Of a DNA stretch of 64,000 nt, positions 24,634 through 33,885 are shown piece after piece. Under the pieces are notes generated by a model. It did no database searches. It worked only from the letters and a program-made list of their open reading frames with translations, and was not told the origin of the DNA. Every line of letters starts with the position of its first letter. Within the stretch, counting starts at the first letter, position 1. The position numbers and the translations under genes were made by a program. Source of the stretch: JASJAR01 sp038530285 (GTDB taxonomy: Bacteria > Pseudomonadota > Alphaproteobacteria > Rhodobacterales > Rhodobacteraceae); contig JBCBCY010000009.1 of NCBI GenBank assembly GCA_038530285.1, forward strand, positions 1 to 64,000, given 5' to 3'.

Positions 24634-26265
24634 TTGGAACAGTTGGTCTCGGTCTGGTCAGCACTTAGCATCGGTCGGCGCGTGTTTGTTGTTCTCGCAA
24701 CTTTGGGGATGTTCGCTGCAGTACTCGCCCTGGGGCGTATGGCAAGCGCGCCGTCGATGGCATTGCTGTACGCCGGGCTCGAACCCCAGGCCGCCGCCGA
24801 TGTGATCGCCTCGCTCGAAGGTCAGGGCGCGCTTTATGAAGTGCGCGGCAACGCGGTGTATGTAGAAGCGCCCAACCGGGATGCCTTGCGGATTGCCTTG
24901 GCTGGCGAAGGTCTGCCATCTGCGGGGGGGCAAGGGTACGAACTCCTCGATTCGTTGACCGGGTTTGGCACCACCGCACAGATGTTTGATGCCGCCTATT
25001 GGCGCGCAAAAGAAGGCGAGCTTGCCCGTACGATCACGGCAAGTCCCCACATTCGATCTGCGCGTGTCCATATCGCCAACCCCAGTGCACGCCCTTTTCA
25101 GCGTGATCAAACCCCGACCGCATCGATCACCGTCACAACCTCCACCGGATCCTTGTCGGGCCCCCACGCCAAAGCCCTGAAGTTCATGATTGCGTCGGCC
25201 GTGGCCGGGCTGTCGCCGGACGATGTGACAGTGGTCGACAGCAACGGCGGTCTCGTCGCCTCTGATGATCCCAGCGACGGCGGCTCTCTGGCGGGGGAAG
25301 ACCGGGCCGAGCTTCTGAAACGCAAAGTTGAACGCCTGCTTGAGGCGCGCGTCGGCTATGGCAATGCCGTGGTCGAAGTCAGCCTTGATACCGAGACCAC
25401 AAGCGAACAGATCGTCGAGCGGACGATAGATCCCGACAGTCGCGTTGCGATTTCCACCGAGACCACACAAACCAAGAACTCATCGACGGATTCGCGTGGC
25501 GGGGCGGTGACGGTCGCGTCCAATTTGCCCGACGGCGATGCTGGCGGTTCGGCAGGCAACTCGAATTCCAGTGCCACGGAAACGCGCGAGCGGACGAACT
25601 TTGAAATTTCCGAAACGCAGCGAGAAATCATGCGTGCGCCCGGGGCGATCAAGCGCATCAGCGTGGCCGTGCTGCTGGACGGCGTGCGCACCACCGCGGC
25701 CGATGGCAGCGTGGTTTGGGCGGCGCGCGAACCGGCTGAGCTTGATGCCCTGCGCGGGCTTGTAGCGTCCGCGGTCGGTTTCAGTGAGGCCCGCGGTGAC
25801 GAAATCACCATCCAATCCCTAGAGTTTGAGCCAATTGCGCCCCAAGGCACCGCTCCTGCACCAAGCTTGCTGCAAAGCCTCGCAATAGACGTGATGTCCG
25901 TCGTTCAAATGGCGGTCTTTGCTCTCGTCGCTCTCATTTTGGGCTTGTTTGTCGTTCGCCCGATCTTGGCGTCCGGGGCGGTTACGGTGGCGTCTCCGGT
26001 GGCTGAGCTTGCCCCGCCCGCGTCCGCGGCGGCAGGTGGTGGGTCGCTTCCCGCACTCGACGGCGAAATCGAAACCGCTGAATTTTCCGGCGGTGGAAAT
26101 CTGCCGGCACTGCCCGACCTTGCTGATCTTCCCGATCTCAGCCCCGGTGGTGGCGTTGGCGGCGGCAGCCCCGTGGACCGTTTGAAGCAGATGATTGCGG
26201 ACCGCGAAGAAGAATCGGCCGAAATTCTGCGTGGCTGGATTGAAACGCCGGGTGAGAAAACCTGA
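24634..26265 (+). CDS. fliF: FliF, MS-ring protein
   Basis: Inner-membrane MS ring that carries the rotor and houses the export gate. The 543-residue protein has two membrane helices (about residues 16-35 and 425-447), the periplasmic ring-building domains with YxxLLDSLTGFGTTAQMFDA-like sequence, a Ser/Gly-rich loop and a C-terminal cytoplasmic helix DRLKQMIADREEESAEILRG, the region that binds FliG. It starts at TTG 24634 with GGAG 7 nt upstream. It overlaps fliH by one base. No fliG gene follows, unlike many clusters. Confidence 0.95.
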   Translation: MEQLVSVWSALSIGRRVFVVLATLGMFAAVLALGRMASAPSMALLYAGLEPQAAADVIASLEGQGALYEVRGNAVYVEAPNRDALRIALAGEGLPSAGGQGYELLDSLTGFGTTAQMFDAAYWRAKEGELARTITASPHIRSARVHIANPSARPFQRDQTPTASITVTTSTGSLSGPHAKALKFMIASAVAGLSPDDVTVVDSNGGLVASDDPSDGGSLAGEDRAELLKRKVERLLEARVGYGNAVVEVSLDTETTSEQIVERTIDPDSRVAISTETTQTKNSSTDSRGGAVTVASNLPDGDAGGSAGNSNSSATETRERTNFEISETQREIMRAPGAIKRISVAVLLDGVRTTAADGSVVWAAREPAELDALRGLVASAVGFSEARGDEITIQSLEFEPIAPQGTAPAPSLLQSLAIDVMSVVQMAVFALVALILGLFVVRPILASGAVTVASPVAELAPPASAAAGGGSLPALDGEIETAEFSGGGNLPALPDLADLPDLSPGGGVGGGSPVDRLKQMIADREEESAEILRGWIETPGEKT

Positions 26266-26879
26266 TGGCGCATCGCCCCCTAAATCTTGAGACTTTTGAT
26301 GCGGCCAATCCCAAACAGGCCGAGGAAGACAATCGTGTCTCGATGGAAGCCGTCGAATCAGCTCGGATCGCTGGTTACGATTCCGGTTATAAAACCGGTT
26401 GGGATGACGCGATGCAAAAGTCGCGTGCCGACGGTGAGCGGATCGGGGCAGAGTTTGCCCGAAACCTGCGTGACTTAAGCTTCACCTTCCACGAGGCGCG
26501 CGCGCATGTGCTGCGCTCCCTTGATGGTCTGCTTGATGAGATTTCGCAAACCTTTCTGCCGGGCCTGATGGCCGAAGCCATAGGTCCGATGATCAAGGAA
26601 AGTATCGAAACCATCGCGTCGGACGCGGCCGGTGCTCCGATCCAGATCCGGGCGGCACCCGAAGAGGCCGGCCGCTTGCGCACGTTTCTTATCAATGAAG
26701 CAGACCTGCCCGTGCAGGTCATCGACGAACCCTCACTGGCGGAAGGTCAGGCCTATCTCAAACTTGGCGCGCAAGAACGTCAGGTTGACCTCCGCGAACC
26801 ACTTGATCGCTTGTCTGCTGCAATCGCTGCATTGGGAAGCGTCACCGAAAGGACATTGGATGAGCGAAACGCCGGATAG
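26265..26879 (+). CDS. fliH: FliH/FlbE-type export ATPase regulator
   Basis: A 204-residue, mainly helical protein with an N-terminal stretch containing GYDSGYKTGWDDA, the Gly-spaced helix typical of FliH, and a C-terminal domain with QIRAAPEEAGRLRTFLI. FliH binds FliI and tethers it to the C ring. It lies between fliF and fliN, as flbE does in Caulobacter. Its end overlaps fliN by 20 bp. Confidence 0.82.
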   Translation: MAHRPLNLETFDAANPKQAEEDNRVSMEAVESARIAGYDSGYKTGWDDAMQKSRADGERIGAEFARNLRDLSFTFHEARAHVLRSLDGLLDEISQTFLPGLMAEAIGPMIKESIETIASDAAGAPIQIRAAPEEAGRLRTFLINEADLPVQVIDEPSLAEGQAYLKLGAQERQVDLREPLDRLSAAIAALGSVTERTLDERNAG

Positions 26880-27135
26880 TGACACGCAAAGTCCCTTTAC
26901 CGAAGTCCCCATCGAGATCACCGTTTCTGTGGGCCAGGCCAGGCCGACAGTGCGTGAATTGCTTGATTTATCCCATGATTCAGTTTTGCCGCTGGACCGC
27001 GGCGTCGACGATCCTGTTGAACTGTACGTTGGTGAACGACTGATCGCGCGGGGCGAACTGCAAGAAAGCGAAGGGGACGGCGGCGCCCTGCTTGTGCGCA
27101 TCACGGATGTTGTCGCACCAGATGCGAAAGCTTAG
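26860..27135 (+). CDS. fliN: FliN, C-ring switch protein
   Basis: C-ring protein that takes part in switching and in docking of the export apparatus. The 91-residue protein contains the SpoA/FliN domain: VPIEITVSVGQARPTVRELL, then VELYVGERLIARGEL and VRITDVV at the end. The ATG at 26860 lies inside the end of fliH with AAAGGA upstream; the open frame further upstream is not coding. The stop lies within the first codons of fliP. Its partners FliG and FliM are not encoded in this window. Confidence 0.93.
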   Translation: MSETPDSDTQSPFTEVPIEITVSVGQARPTVRELLDLSHDSVLPLDRGVDDPVELYVGERLIARGELQESEGDGGALLVRITDVVAPDAKA

Positions 27136-27865
27136 CCAAGTGCCCAGGTACATTGCAGTCCTTGCGGCGCTGGTGTTGGTGTTTGCCGCTGGTGGCGCAT
27201 CGGCTCAGGAAATTTCAATAGACCTCGGCGCTGAATCGTCGATCGGCGCTCGGGCCATTCAGCTGTTTTTGTTGGTCACCATTCTCAGTCTCGTCCCTGG
27301 CTTGGCTGTCATGATCACCTGTTTTCCTTTCATCGTGACGGTGCTTTCAATCCTTCGCCAAGGGCTCGGATTGCAGCAATCGCCACCCAACATGTTAATC
27401 ATCTCTCTAGCGTTGTTTCTGACCTATTTCGTTATGGAGCCCGTCTTCACGGAGGCATGGTCAGTTGGCATAGAACCTCTCATCGAAGGATCTATTGATG
27501 TGGAAACAGCCTTCGCTTTGTCGATGGACCCATTTCGCGGCTTCATGATCAATCGCATAGATCCATCGACATTCGCGGCCCTTGCCGAGTTGCGACCTGA
27601 TATTGCCCAGTTGGACCGAGAGGCACCGCTTTCGGTGATGGTTCCGTCATTTCTGCTGAGTGAGATTGAACGCGCGTTTCAAATCGGCTTTCTTATCTTT
27701 TTGCCGTTCCTGATCATCGATCTCGTTGTCGCCGCAGTGCTGATGTCCATGGGCATGATGATGGTGCCGCCAGCGATCGTAGCACTGCCGTTCAAACTGG
27801 CTTTCTTTGTCGTGGCAGACGGGTGGGCGCTTGTGTCCAGCGCGCTTGTTCGCAGCTATTTTTAG
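27122..27865 (+). CDS. fliP: FliP, flagellar export gate protein
   Basis: Core of the FliPQR export gate. About 247 residues with a cleavable signal sequence (ending GGASA), four hydrophobic helices and the family signature FIVTVLSILRQGLGLQQSPP. Further conserved parts are VPSFLLSEIERAFQIGFLIF and LMSMGMMMVPPA. ATG 27122 gives the expected N-terminus; 27092 is an in-frame alternative. The start overlaps fliN by 14 bp. The stop is the first of four in-frame TAG codons. Confidence 0.95.
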   Translation: MRKLSQVPRYIAVLAALVLVFAAGGASAQEISIDLGAESSIGARAIQLFLLVTILSLVPGLAVMITCFPFIVTVLSILRQGLGLQQSPPNMLIISLALFLTYFVMEPVFTEAWSVGIEPLIEGSIDVETAFALSMDPFRGFMINRIDPSTFAALAELRPDIAQLDREAPLSVMVPSFLLSEIERAFQIGFLIFLPFLIIDLVVAAVLMSMGMMMVPPAIVALPFKLAFFVVADGWALVSSALVRSYF

Positions 27866-27883
27866 ACTTAGACTTAGACTTAG
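27863..27883 (+). repeat. Hexanucleotide repeat giving four in-frame TAG stops after fliP
   Basis: The fliP stop codon begins a TAGACT repeat (three units, then TAG). Because the unit is six bases, TAG recurs in the fliP frame at 27863, 27869, 27875 and 27881. It lies in the 77-bp convergent gap between fliP and flgI. Confidence 0.8.
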
Positions 27884-27942
27884 GCTCAGGGGCCGATCAG
27901 ATCATTTCCAATGATCCAAACCATTTTGAATATGCACGGGCT

Positions 27943-29040
27943 CTACTTCAGAACAAACTCAGCATGCAGTGCTCCAGCAGCCTTGATCGCTGTCAGGATG
28001 TCGATCATGTCCCGGGGTGCCACACCGAGCGCGTTCAATCCTGCGATGACTTCAGAAAGAGATGTCCCCTCGGGAACCTCTGCCAGGCCAATTCCGGGTT
28101 CCTCAACGATGTCCGCCCGAGTTCTGGGCACGACGATCGTTTCACCTTCGGCAAATGGGTTCGGTTGAACAACGACCGGCTCTTCTTCCACACGCAACGT
28201 CAGGTTGCCTTGTGCGACAGCCACCTGCGAAATCCGAACATCGCGACCCATAACGACAGTACCGGATCGCTGATCGACAACCACCCTTGCACGCACCTCT
28301 GGTGACACAAGCAGGTTCTCGATAAAGCCAATGGCATGTGCGGGGGATATCGCACCTGTAGCATCGACATTCAGTGCCACTGTTCCGGCATCAAGCATCA
28401 AAGCGACGGGCCTGCCAACCGCTGCATTGATCGCCTCCTCAATCCGACCAGCGGTGGTGAAATCAGGCGAACGCAACGCCAACCTGATCGTCGAAAGGTC
28501 CGAAAAGGTAAAATCAATCTCTCTTTCGATCCGGGCGCCTCCAGGGACACTGCCCGCCGTTGGGACACCCTCAACAACTCGAGCGCCATCCCCCTGAGCG
28601 GATACGCCGCCTGCGACAATCGGGCCTTGGGCAACGGCATAAATCAGACCGTCGGCTGCATTAAGCGGGGTCATGACAAGCGTGCCTCCCAGCAAGCTCG
28701 AAGCATCACCAATTGCCGATACCGTGACATCAATCCGACTTCCCGACCGGGCAAATGGAGGCAGCGTCGCAGTGACAAATACAGCGGCAACGTTGCGCGG
28801 CCGAAATTGCTCACCGGTCACGTTAACCCCAAGTCGCTCCAGAATGTTGGTCATTATCTCTTCAGTGAACGGCGCGTTTCGCAAGCCATCGCCTGTCCCA
28901 TTTAGACCTACGACCAACCCATAGCCGACAAGATCATTGCCGCGAACACCGTCGAATTCCACAAGGTCCTTTATGCGGATTTCGGCATGTGCAACGAACC
29001 CGCTAAGGCCGAACATGATCGCGATCAACAGCGCCCTCAT
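27943..29040 (-). CDS. flgI: FlgI, P-ring protein
   Basis: Periplasmic P-ring subunit that surrounds the rod in the peptidoglycan layer. The 365-residue protein has a signal peptide (residues 1-19, ending FVAHA), then RIKDLVEFDGVRGNDLVGYG, which is characteristic of FlgI. The central part contains FVTATLPPFARSGSRIDVTV and the C-terminus LSEVIAGLNALGVAPRDMID. Its start overlaps the flgL stop by 4 bp, ending the flgE-flgK-flgL-flgI series. Confidence 0.96.
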   Translation of the reverse strand: MRALLIAIMFGLSGFVAHAEIRIKDLVEFDGVRGNDLVGYGLVVGLNGTGDGLRNAPFTEEIMTNILERLGVNVTGEQFRPRNVAAVFVTATLPPFARSGSRIDVTVSAIGDASSLLGGTLVMTPLNAADGLIYAVAQGPIVAGGVSAQGDGARVVEGVPTAGSVPGGARIEREIDFTFSDLSTIRLALRSPDFTTAGRIEEAINAAVGRPVALMLDAGTVALNVDATGAISPAHAIGFIENLLVSPEVRARVVVDQRSGTVVMGRDVRISQVAVAQGNLTLRVEEEPVVVQPNPFAEGETIVVPRTRADIVEEPGIGLAEVPEGTSLSEVIAGLNALGVAPRDMIDILTAIKAAGALHAEFVLK

Positions 29041-30044
29041 CGGATGTAATCCGACAATGTCAAACGTGATAGCCGAGCAGTCACGGCGTATAGCGTTTCA
29101 AGCTGCACTTCCAGCGACGCCAGCCTGGCAGCTGTTTCGAAAGGATCTATTTCAACGAGTTCTGCGCGCGCGAGTTCCAGGGTTTGCGCTTCCGACGCAT
29201 TTCGAGTTTCAGCGTCTTCAATACGTTCCTGTGTAATTCCAATTCGCGCCCTTGTGGCGGTAATCTCGTAGTCAGCTTGCATAAGTGTGTTTCCCGCAGT
29301 TCTCGCCAGATCACCACGCGCCTCGATTTCAGTCGAGAGCGCACCTCGATCGATGAGTGCCGCCATAGCCAAACCAGCGAGCACGTCACGAACTCCTTGA
29401 TCCGCGGCAGTGACGTCTAATGTGACGCTTTCATCCTGGGACACTGGAATATCAGAGATCGCAGTGGTGTCGCCAAGGTATCCAACCGTTTCAAAACCGC
29501 CACCGGGACCGAACCAATCCGACACAATTGTCGCGACGCCCGCAGCGGTGGTTTCGCCCGCAACCAGCACATCAAGCTCGTTTAGCATGACGTCGGGCGC
29601 AGCAATCGCCGGACCATCCGTTGCGATCCCTGCAAAGACCGATCTATCCCCCACTCGAATGTTCAATGCGCTGACGGCGTCCTCAAAAGCCCTTGCGGCG
29701 GTTTCGACGGCGGCATCGACGAGGCCGGGCTGAAAATCACCGCTTGCCAGCAGGAGCGATTGTGCGTTGTCGGTTCCCTTTGATCGAACGAGCTCGAGCG
29801 TGGATTGAGCGGTTTCCGCCATTAACCGTGTTTCGGTTGCTGCAGTTTCATAGGCGGTGATCGCGGACAAAGATCGTTCGAGCCCGGAAAGTGCGCCGAA
29901 GTCTCCAGAGACAGCACGGCCCAGATCCGAAGTGCGACCAGAAGAAAGCTCATTTGTCAAAGTGCGTAGCTCGTCTTGGAGCCGCGCATTCTCGCGCCTA
30001 AGCTGAAAAGATTGTGCCAGATCGCCAACACCCTGAAATGCCAT
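29037..30044 (-). CDS. flgL: FlgL, hook-filament junction protein 3
   Basis: Second junction protein between hook and filament. The 335-residue protein is flagellin-like at both ends, with a N-terminal helix (LRTLTNELSSGRTSDLGRAV) and a C-terminal helix (ARLASLEVQLETLYAVTARL). It lies 13 bp after flgK and overlaps flgI. Alphaproteobacterial FlgL proteins are divergent, so the assignment rests on ends and gene order. Confidence 0.88.
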   Translation of the reverse strand: MAFQGVGDLAQSFQLRRENARLQDELRTLTNELSSGRTSDLGRAVSGDFGALSGLERSLSAITAYETAATETRLMAETAQSTLELVRSKGTDNAQSLLLASGDFQPGLVDAAVETAARAFEDAVSALNIRVGDRSVFAGIATDGPAIAAPDVMLNELDVLVAGETTAAGVATIVSDWFGPGGGFETVGYLGDTTAISDIPVSQDESVTLDVTAADQGVRDVLAGLAMAALIDRGALSTEIEARGDLARTAGNTLMQADYEITATRARIGITQERIEDAETRNASEAQTLELARAELVEIDPFETAARLASLEVQLETLYAVTARLSRLTLSDYIR

Positions 30045-30057
30045 CGCCTATCGCTCC

Positions 30058-31503
30058 CTATATCGCCAGTAATGTGTCGATCATTTCACTGGCCGTCGTT
30101 ACGACCCGCGCGTTGGCCGCATAGGCCTGTTCAATCAGAAGCAGTTTTTGCAGTTCCTGGTCAGTATTGATGCCCTGTCCCAGTTCAATATCTCTGAGGC
30201 TTTCTTTGCGTGCTGCGGAAAAGCTTTCACGGTTTTCCGCGTTGACGCGGTCCACCGAAACCAACGAAAGAAGGTCCCCTGCAAGAGCAGAAGCTGAGCG
30301 CGCCCCGGTGGAAAGATCACCCGAAGCCGGCACGCGGAGTTCCGTAAGGGCCGTTCTCAAGTCCACCAAAAGTGTGTTGTTTCCGACCGCACCTTCGGTC
30401 ACGGCACCCAGCCCGTCTCGAAGCCGCCAAAGCGCGCCACCAGCTGACGGATCAACCAAGGCGTTTACTTCTAGTCTTGCTGAAAGGCCAAGCTCGTTTG
30501 CCGTATCAAAAAAGGCGCCGGAATCCGTGAACAACCCAGCATCTGTTGGACCTAAAGTTGGATCCACTGCTGGATCCTGAAATCGTTCCACCAGGTCGCG
30601 CGCCACAGCATCAAGTCGGGTCTGTGCTTCAACGGCAAGATCATCGCGCACCGCGAAGGCCGCCGCCAGTGTGCCGCCCGAAATTGGACCGTTATCCGAT
30701 GCGGTCGAAAGGGCAAAACCGTTAAGCGTCAGTCCCGACAGGGCTCCGGACTCTATGGTCATATCTGGTGTGATGACGCTGCGCCCCGAAAAGCCAAACT
30801 CGGCCGCCCTGGTGTCCAGCAATACGGCACCGGTCGGCGTAATAAGCGTCGCGGTGCCATTTTCGCGCGGAAGCACCTGAATTGGCACGATTTCAGAGAT
30901 GGAATCGATTGCTTGCTGCCGCTGATCTAGAAGTGCCGATACGTCCCGACCGGACGCTTTCGCGCGAAGAATGTTTTCGTTCAACTCGCCCACATTCTGC
31001 AGGCCGGTGTTTAGCTGGCCAACAAGTTGCGATATGGTCCGGTCCGCATCCTGCCGAAGGGTTTGAATTCCGTCCGCAGCCTGGGAAATACCCTCCGCGG
31101 CAGACGCGGTCGCATCAAACAGCCCTTGTAGTCTGGCTTGACTGTCTGGCCGCGCAGCCGCCTCAATCAACGAGGCTTCAAGGGTTCCAAGACGTCCTGG
31201 CACAGACAAGGGATCATCGACTGCACCCAGGACACGTTCCAACGCTGCAAAAAAATCGCTTTTTGCACTTTCATTGCCAACGGATGCGTCCGCCAAAAGC
31301 CTGTCCGCTGTAATGGTGTCGTCGGTGATACGGACCACACCGTTGACGGTCACGCCGCTGACCTGACGTGCTGAGACAGAGAGTTCGCGCCGACCATAAC
31401 CTTCGGTCAGCGCGTTCGATATGTTGGAAGACACAAGCTCGGCCGAGCGCGATGTCGCAAACAGACCCGACAGCGCATTGTTCAAAGATGTCGTGATGCT
31501 CAT
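30058..31503 (-). CDS. flgK: FlgK, hook-filament junction protein 1
   Basis: First junction protein between hook and filament. The 481-residue protein begins with SLNNALSGLFATSRSAELVS and NISNALTEGYGRRELSV, and ends with a typical FlgK helix (ELQKLLLIEQAYAANARVVT, then MIDTLL). It lies 20 bp downstream of flgE. The FlgN-like protein at 4533 is its expected chaperone. Confidence 0.94.
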   Translation of the reverse strand: MSITTSLNNALSGLFATSRSAELVSSNISNALTEGYGRRELSVSARQVSGVTVNGVVRITDDTITADRLLADASVGNESAKSDFFAALERVLGAVDDPLSVPGRLGTLEASLIEAAARPDSQARLQGLFDATASAAEGISQAADGIQTLRQDADRTISQLVGQLNTGLQNVGELNENILRAKASGRDVSALLDQRQQAIDSISEIVPIQVLPRENGTATLITPTGAVLLDTRAAEFGFSGRSVITPDMTIESGALSGLTLNGFALSTASDNGPISGGTLAAAFAVRDDLAVEAQTRLDAVARDLVERFQDPAVDPTLGPTDAGLFTDSGAFFDTANELGLSARLEVNALVDPSAGGALWRLRDGLGAVTEGAVGNNTLLVDLRTALTELRVPASGDLSTGARSASALAGDLLSLVSVDRVNAENRESFSAARKESLRDIELGQGINTDQELQKLLLIEQAYAANARVVTTASEMIDTLLAI

Positions 31504-31523
31504 GTCTTAACTCGCTCGTGCCC

Positions 31524-32888
31524 TTACCGCTTGATGTTCGTGGTTTCCTGCAGCATCTCGTCGACGGTCTGGATCACCTTGGCGTTCGACGAATAAGCCC
31601 GCTGTGTTTGGATCAGCTGTGTTAATTCGCCGGCCACATCGGTCGCAGATTCTTCAAGTGCAAACCCCACGATGTCGCCAGTGGGCCCATCGCCAGCATC
31701 CCAGAGAAAGAATGACCCGGATTCGTCTGACAAGGTGTAGGTTTGGTTGTCCTGGGGGGTAAGCCCATTGGGGTTTGGCACATCAACCAAAGGGATCTGG
31801 TAGAGAACACGTGTGATCCCGGTGTCGAAATTGGCCGATAGGAAGCCATTGCCATCAAGTTCGACCGACGTCAGGTTCCCAACCGGAAACCCATCTTTCG
31901 TGATCGAGGTTGGGGCGAAACTGTCAGACAATTGGGTGAAGACAGAACCGTCACCGGGTGTTCCGATGTTGATGTTGATCGGTCCGCGCGCCACGGTCAC
32001 ACCAAATTCGCCGGTCCCAGGCACGTAAGGGTCCCCCACGGTTGTGCCTGCACCAGCGTTACCGGAAATCAGGATTGGTTCGCCGCCCGCGTCCAGTTCA
32101 GCAAGCGCCACGGTCGAAATCGTGCCACCGCTCCCGGTCGTATCGTCAAAGACAATGTCGTATGCGCCCACAAGGGCACCACCTTGGGCGGAATCCTCAA
32201 GCGTCATCACCCAACGGTTGGTCGCGCCCGGCGTGGTCGGCACGATCGGGTAATATGTAACACTCAAACTTTGCGACGTACCAAGATTGTCAAAGTACTC
32301 GACTGACAGGCTGAGTGGGGCGCCATCCTCCCCGAATTCTGTCTCAGTTGCGGGAAGATTGACGCCCAGTGTGATCTCCGTTGTCGGCTCAGCCGCAAAC
32401 TGGTTCGCCTGGATCTGGATCGGCTGAAGACCGTCTGACGTATCACGCGGGAACGTTGGGATCGTGCCATCCGCGTTTGCGGGAATGCCGAGCAAAACAA
32501 GGCCTGCGGGGTTCACCAGATAGCCATTGGCATCCGTCCGGAATGACCCTGTCGTTGTCAGGTTCATCGGAAAGTCGGTCGTTGCTGATATCAAAGCGGT
32601 CTCGTTAGTCACGGGAACAAATCCGCGCCCTCGGACGGCGATATCGGTGGGATTGTTCGTCGCGGCCAAGGCGCCGGGTTGGTCGATGACCCGGTTGTTC
32701 GTGACCCGAACCCCGCCAGCAGAATACGTACCAATCCCGGATTCGATCACCAGTGAATTGAAGTCCGCTTCCGCCCGTTTGTACCCGTAGGTCGCAGAGT
32801 TTGCGATGTTGTCGGAGATGGTGGCCAAACGGCTGGCGTTTGCGGCAAGTCCTGCGACCCCCGCGTTCAGTGAAGATGAAATGGTCAT
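31524..32888 (-). CDS. flgE: FlgE, hook protein
   Basis: Hook subunit. About 454 residues, with the N-terminal rod/hook motif SDNIANSATYGYKRAEADF, a large variable centre and a C-terminal ELTQLIQTQRAYSSNAKVIQ then DEMLQETTNIKR. The frame is open to 32912; ATG 32888 gives MTISSSLNAGVAGLAAN, the usual start. A CtrA-like box lies 57-71 bp upstream. It heads the flgE-flgK-flgL-flgI series. Confidence 0.95.
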   Translation of the reverse strand: MTISSSLNAGVAGLAANASRLATISDNIANSATYGYKRAEADFNSLVIESGIGTYSAGGVRVTNNRVIDQPGALAATNNPTDIAVRGRGFVPVTNETALISATTDFPMNLTTTGSFRTDANGYLVNPAGLVLLGIPANADGTIPTFPRDTSDGLQPIQIQANQFAAEPTTEITLGVNLPATETEFGEDGAPLSLSVEYFDNLGTSQSLSVTYYPIVPTTPGATNRWVMTLEDSAQGGALVGAYDIVFDDTTGSGGTISTVALAELDAGGEPILISGNAGAGTTVGDPYVPGTGEFGVTVARGPININIGTPGDGSVFTQLSDSFAPTSITKDGFPVGNLTSVELDGNGFLSANFDTGITRVLYQIPLVDVPNPNGLTPQDNQTYTLSDESGSFFLWDAGDGPTGDIVGFALEESATDVAGELTQLIQTQRAYSSNAKVIQTVDEMLQETTNIKR

Positions 32889-32944
32889 GACCCTTGCGCC
32901 TTTCTGCTGCATGAGACCTTTGCAGCAGGCCTACACGCTACCCC

Positions 32945-32974
32945 TTAACGCCGGGCTAATCGTTCAAATTTGAA
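32945..32974. promoter_or_regulatory. CtrA-like box and 12-bp palindrome upstream of flgE
   Basis: TTAA-CGCCGGG-CTAA (32945-32959) matches the CtrA consensus at 7 of 8 positions. Next to it, TTCAAATTTGAA (32963-32974) is a perfect 12-bp palindrome. Both lie in the 97-bp gap between the motB stop and the flgE start. Confidence 0.5.
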
Positions 32975-32985
32975 TGTCTAAGTCT

Positions 32986-33843
32986 TTAGATCTTTGAGCG
33001 CAGCAAGATCAGCTCGATCCTGTTGTTTCGGCCTGAAAGGGGGTTGGATGATACAGGGCGTCGATCTGCGAAACCCGTCACCCGCTGAAACCGCGACCCG
33101 GCAAGGCCGGCGCTTTCAAGTTCGCGCTGCACCATCCGCGCCCTGTTGGTCGACACTTCCCAAATGGCGCTCTTGCGTGAAACAACCGGTTCGGCCGCCA
33201 CATGTCCCTGAATGGCTAGTTCGTTATCTACTTTGGCGAAGACCTCTGCGACAGCCGTCAACAAATCTTGCAGAATGTCCGTCGGACCACCGTCTGCCTC
33301 GAAAAGCGGTGCGGCTTCGCGGTCAAAGAGCTCGACGATAAGGCCCTCGTCGGTCAAACGCGACGTGATGTGGCGCTGCAAAAGCTCGGTCACCATGCTT
33401 TCACCACCAACGCCGGCCAATTCGCGCTCAAGCTCTGCAAGAACGGCGTCTTCACCTTCCGCGCCGGCCTCATCAGGTTCCGCGCCATCCGCCTCGCCGG
33501 GTCCCAAGGCACCGCGCGCCGCGTTTTGCGACGTTGGTTTCTGCGAATCCGCCCCGGTTCCGTTGCGCGCCAACGTTTGTTCGGTGAAAATGCTATCGCC
33601 GCCAAACGCCCCGTCGCCGCCACCGGACACTTTATTCACCGGCACCGTTGGGGTGAAGAAGTCCGCAATACCCTTGCGCTGCTTCTCGTTTGTGGCCCCC
33701 AAGAGCCACATCAAAAGAAAGAAAGCCATCATCGCGGTCACGAAGTCGGCGTAAGCGACCTTCCATGCACCACCGTGGTGACCGCCACCGGCAATCACCT
33801 TTTTCTTCTTGATGATGACCGGCGCATTACCCGGCCCTGACAT
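32986..33843 (-). CDS. motB: MotB, flagellar stator subunit
   Basis: Stator subunit that binds peptidoglycan and carries the proton-accepting Asp. About 285 residues: a Lys-rich N-terminus, then GAWKVAYADFVTAMMAFFLL, where Asp33 is the channel residue, an acidic Ala/Glu-rich linker, and a C-terminal OmpA-like domain ending in RVTGFADRRPVSSNPLSGRN. The frame is open to 33906; ATG 33843 has GAGAGGAGAGG (33847-33858) and the usual N-terminus. A CtrA-like box lies 43-57 bp upstream. Confidence 0.95.
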   Translation of the reverse strand: MSGPGNAPVIIKKKKVIAGGGHHGGAWKVAYADFVTAMMAFFLLMWLLGATNEKQRKGIADFFTPTVPVNKVSGGGDGAFGGDSIFTEQTLARNGTGADSQKPTSQNAARGALGPGEADGAEPDEAGAEGEDAVLAELERELAGVGGESMVTELLQRHITSRLTDEGLIVELFDREAAPLFEADGGPTDILQDLLTAVAEVFAKVDNELAIQGHVAAEPVVSRKSAIWEVSTNRARMVQRELESAGLAGSRFQRVTGFADRRPVSSNPLSGRNNRIELILLRSKI

Positions 33844-33885
33844 AATACCTCTCCTCTCACCCATGATCTGGCTAGCAAAGAGGTA

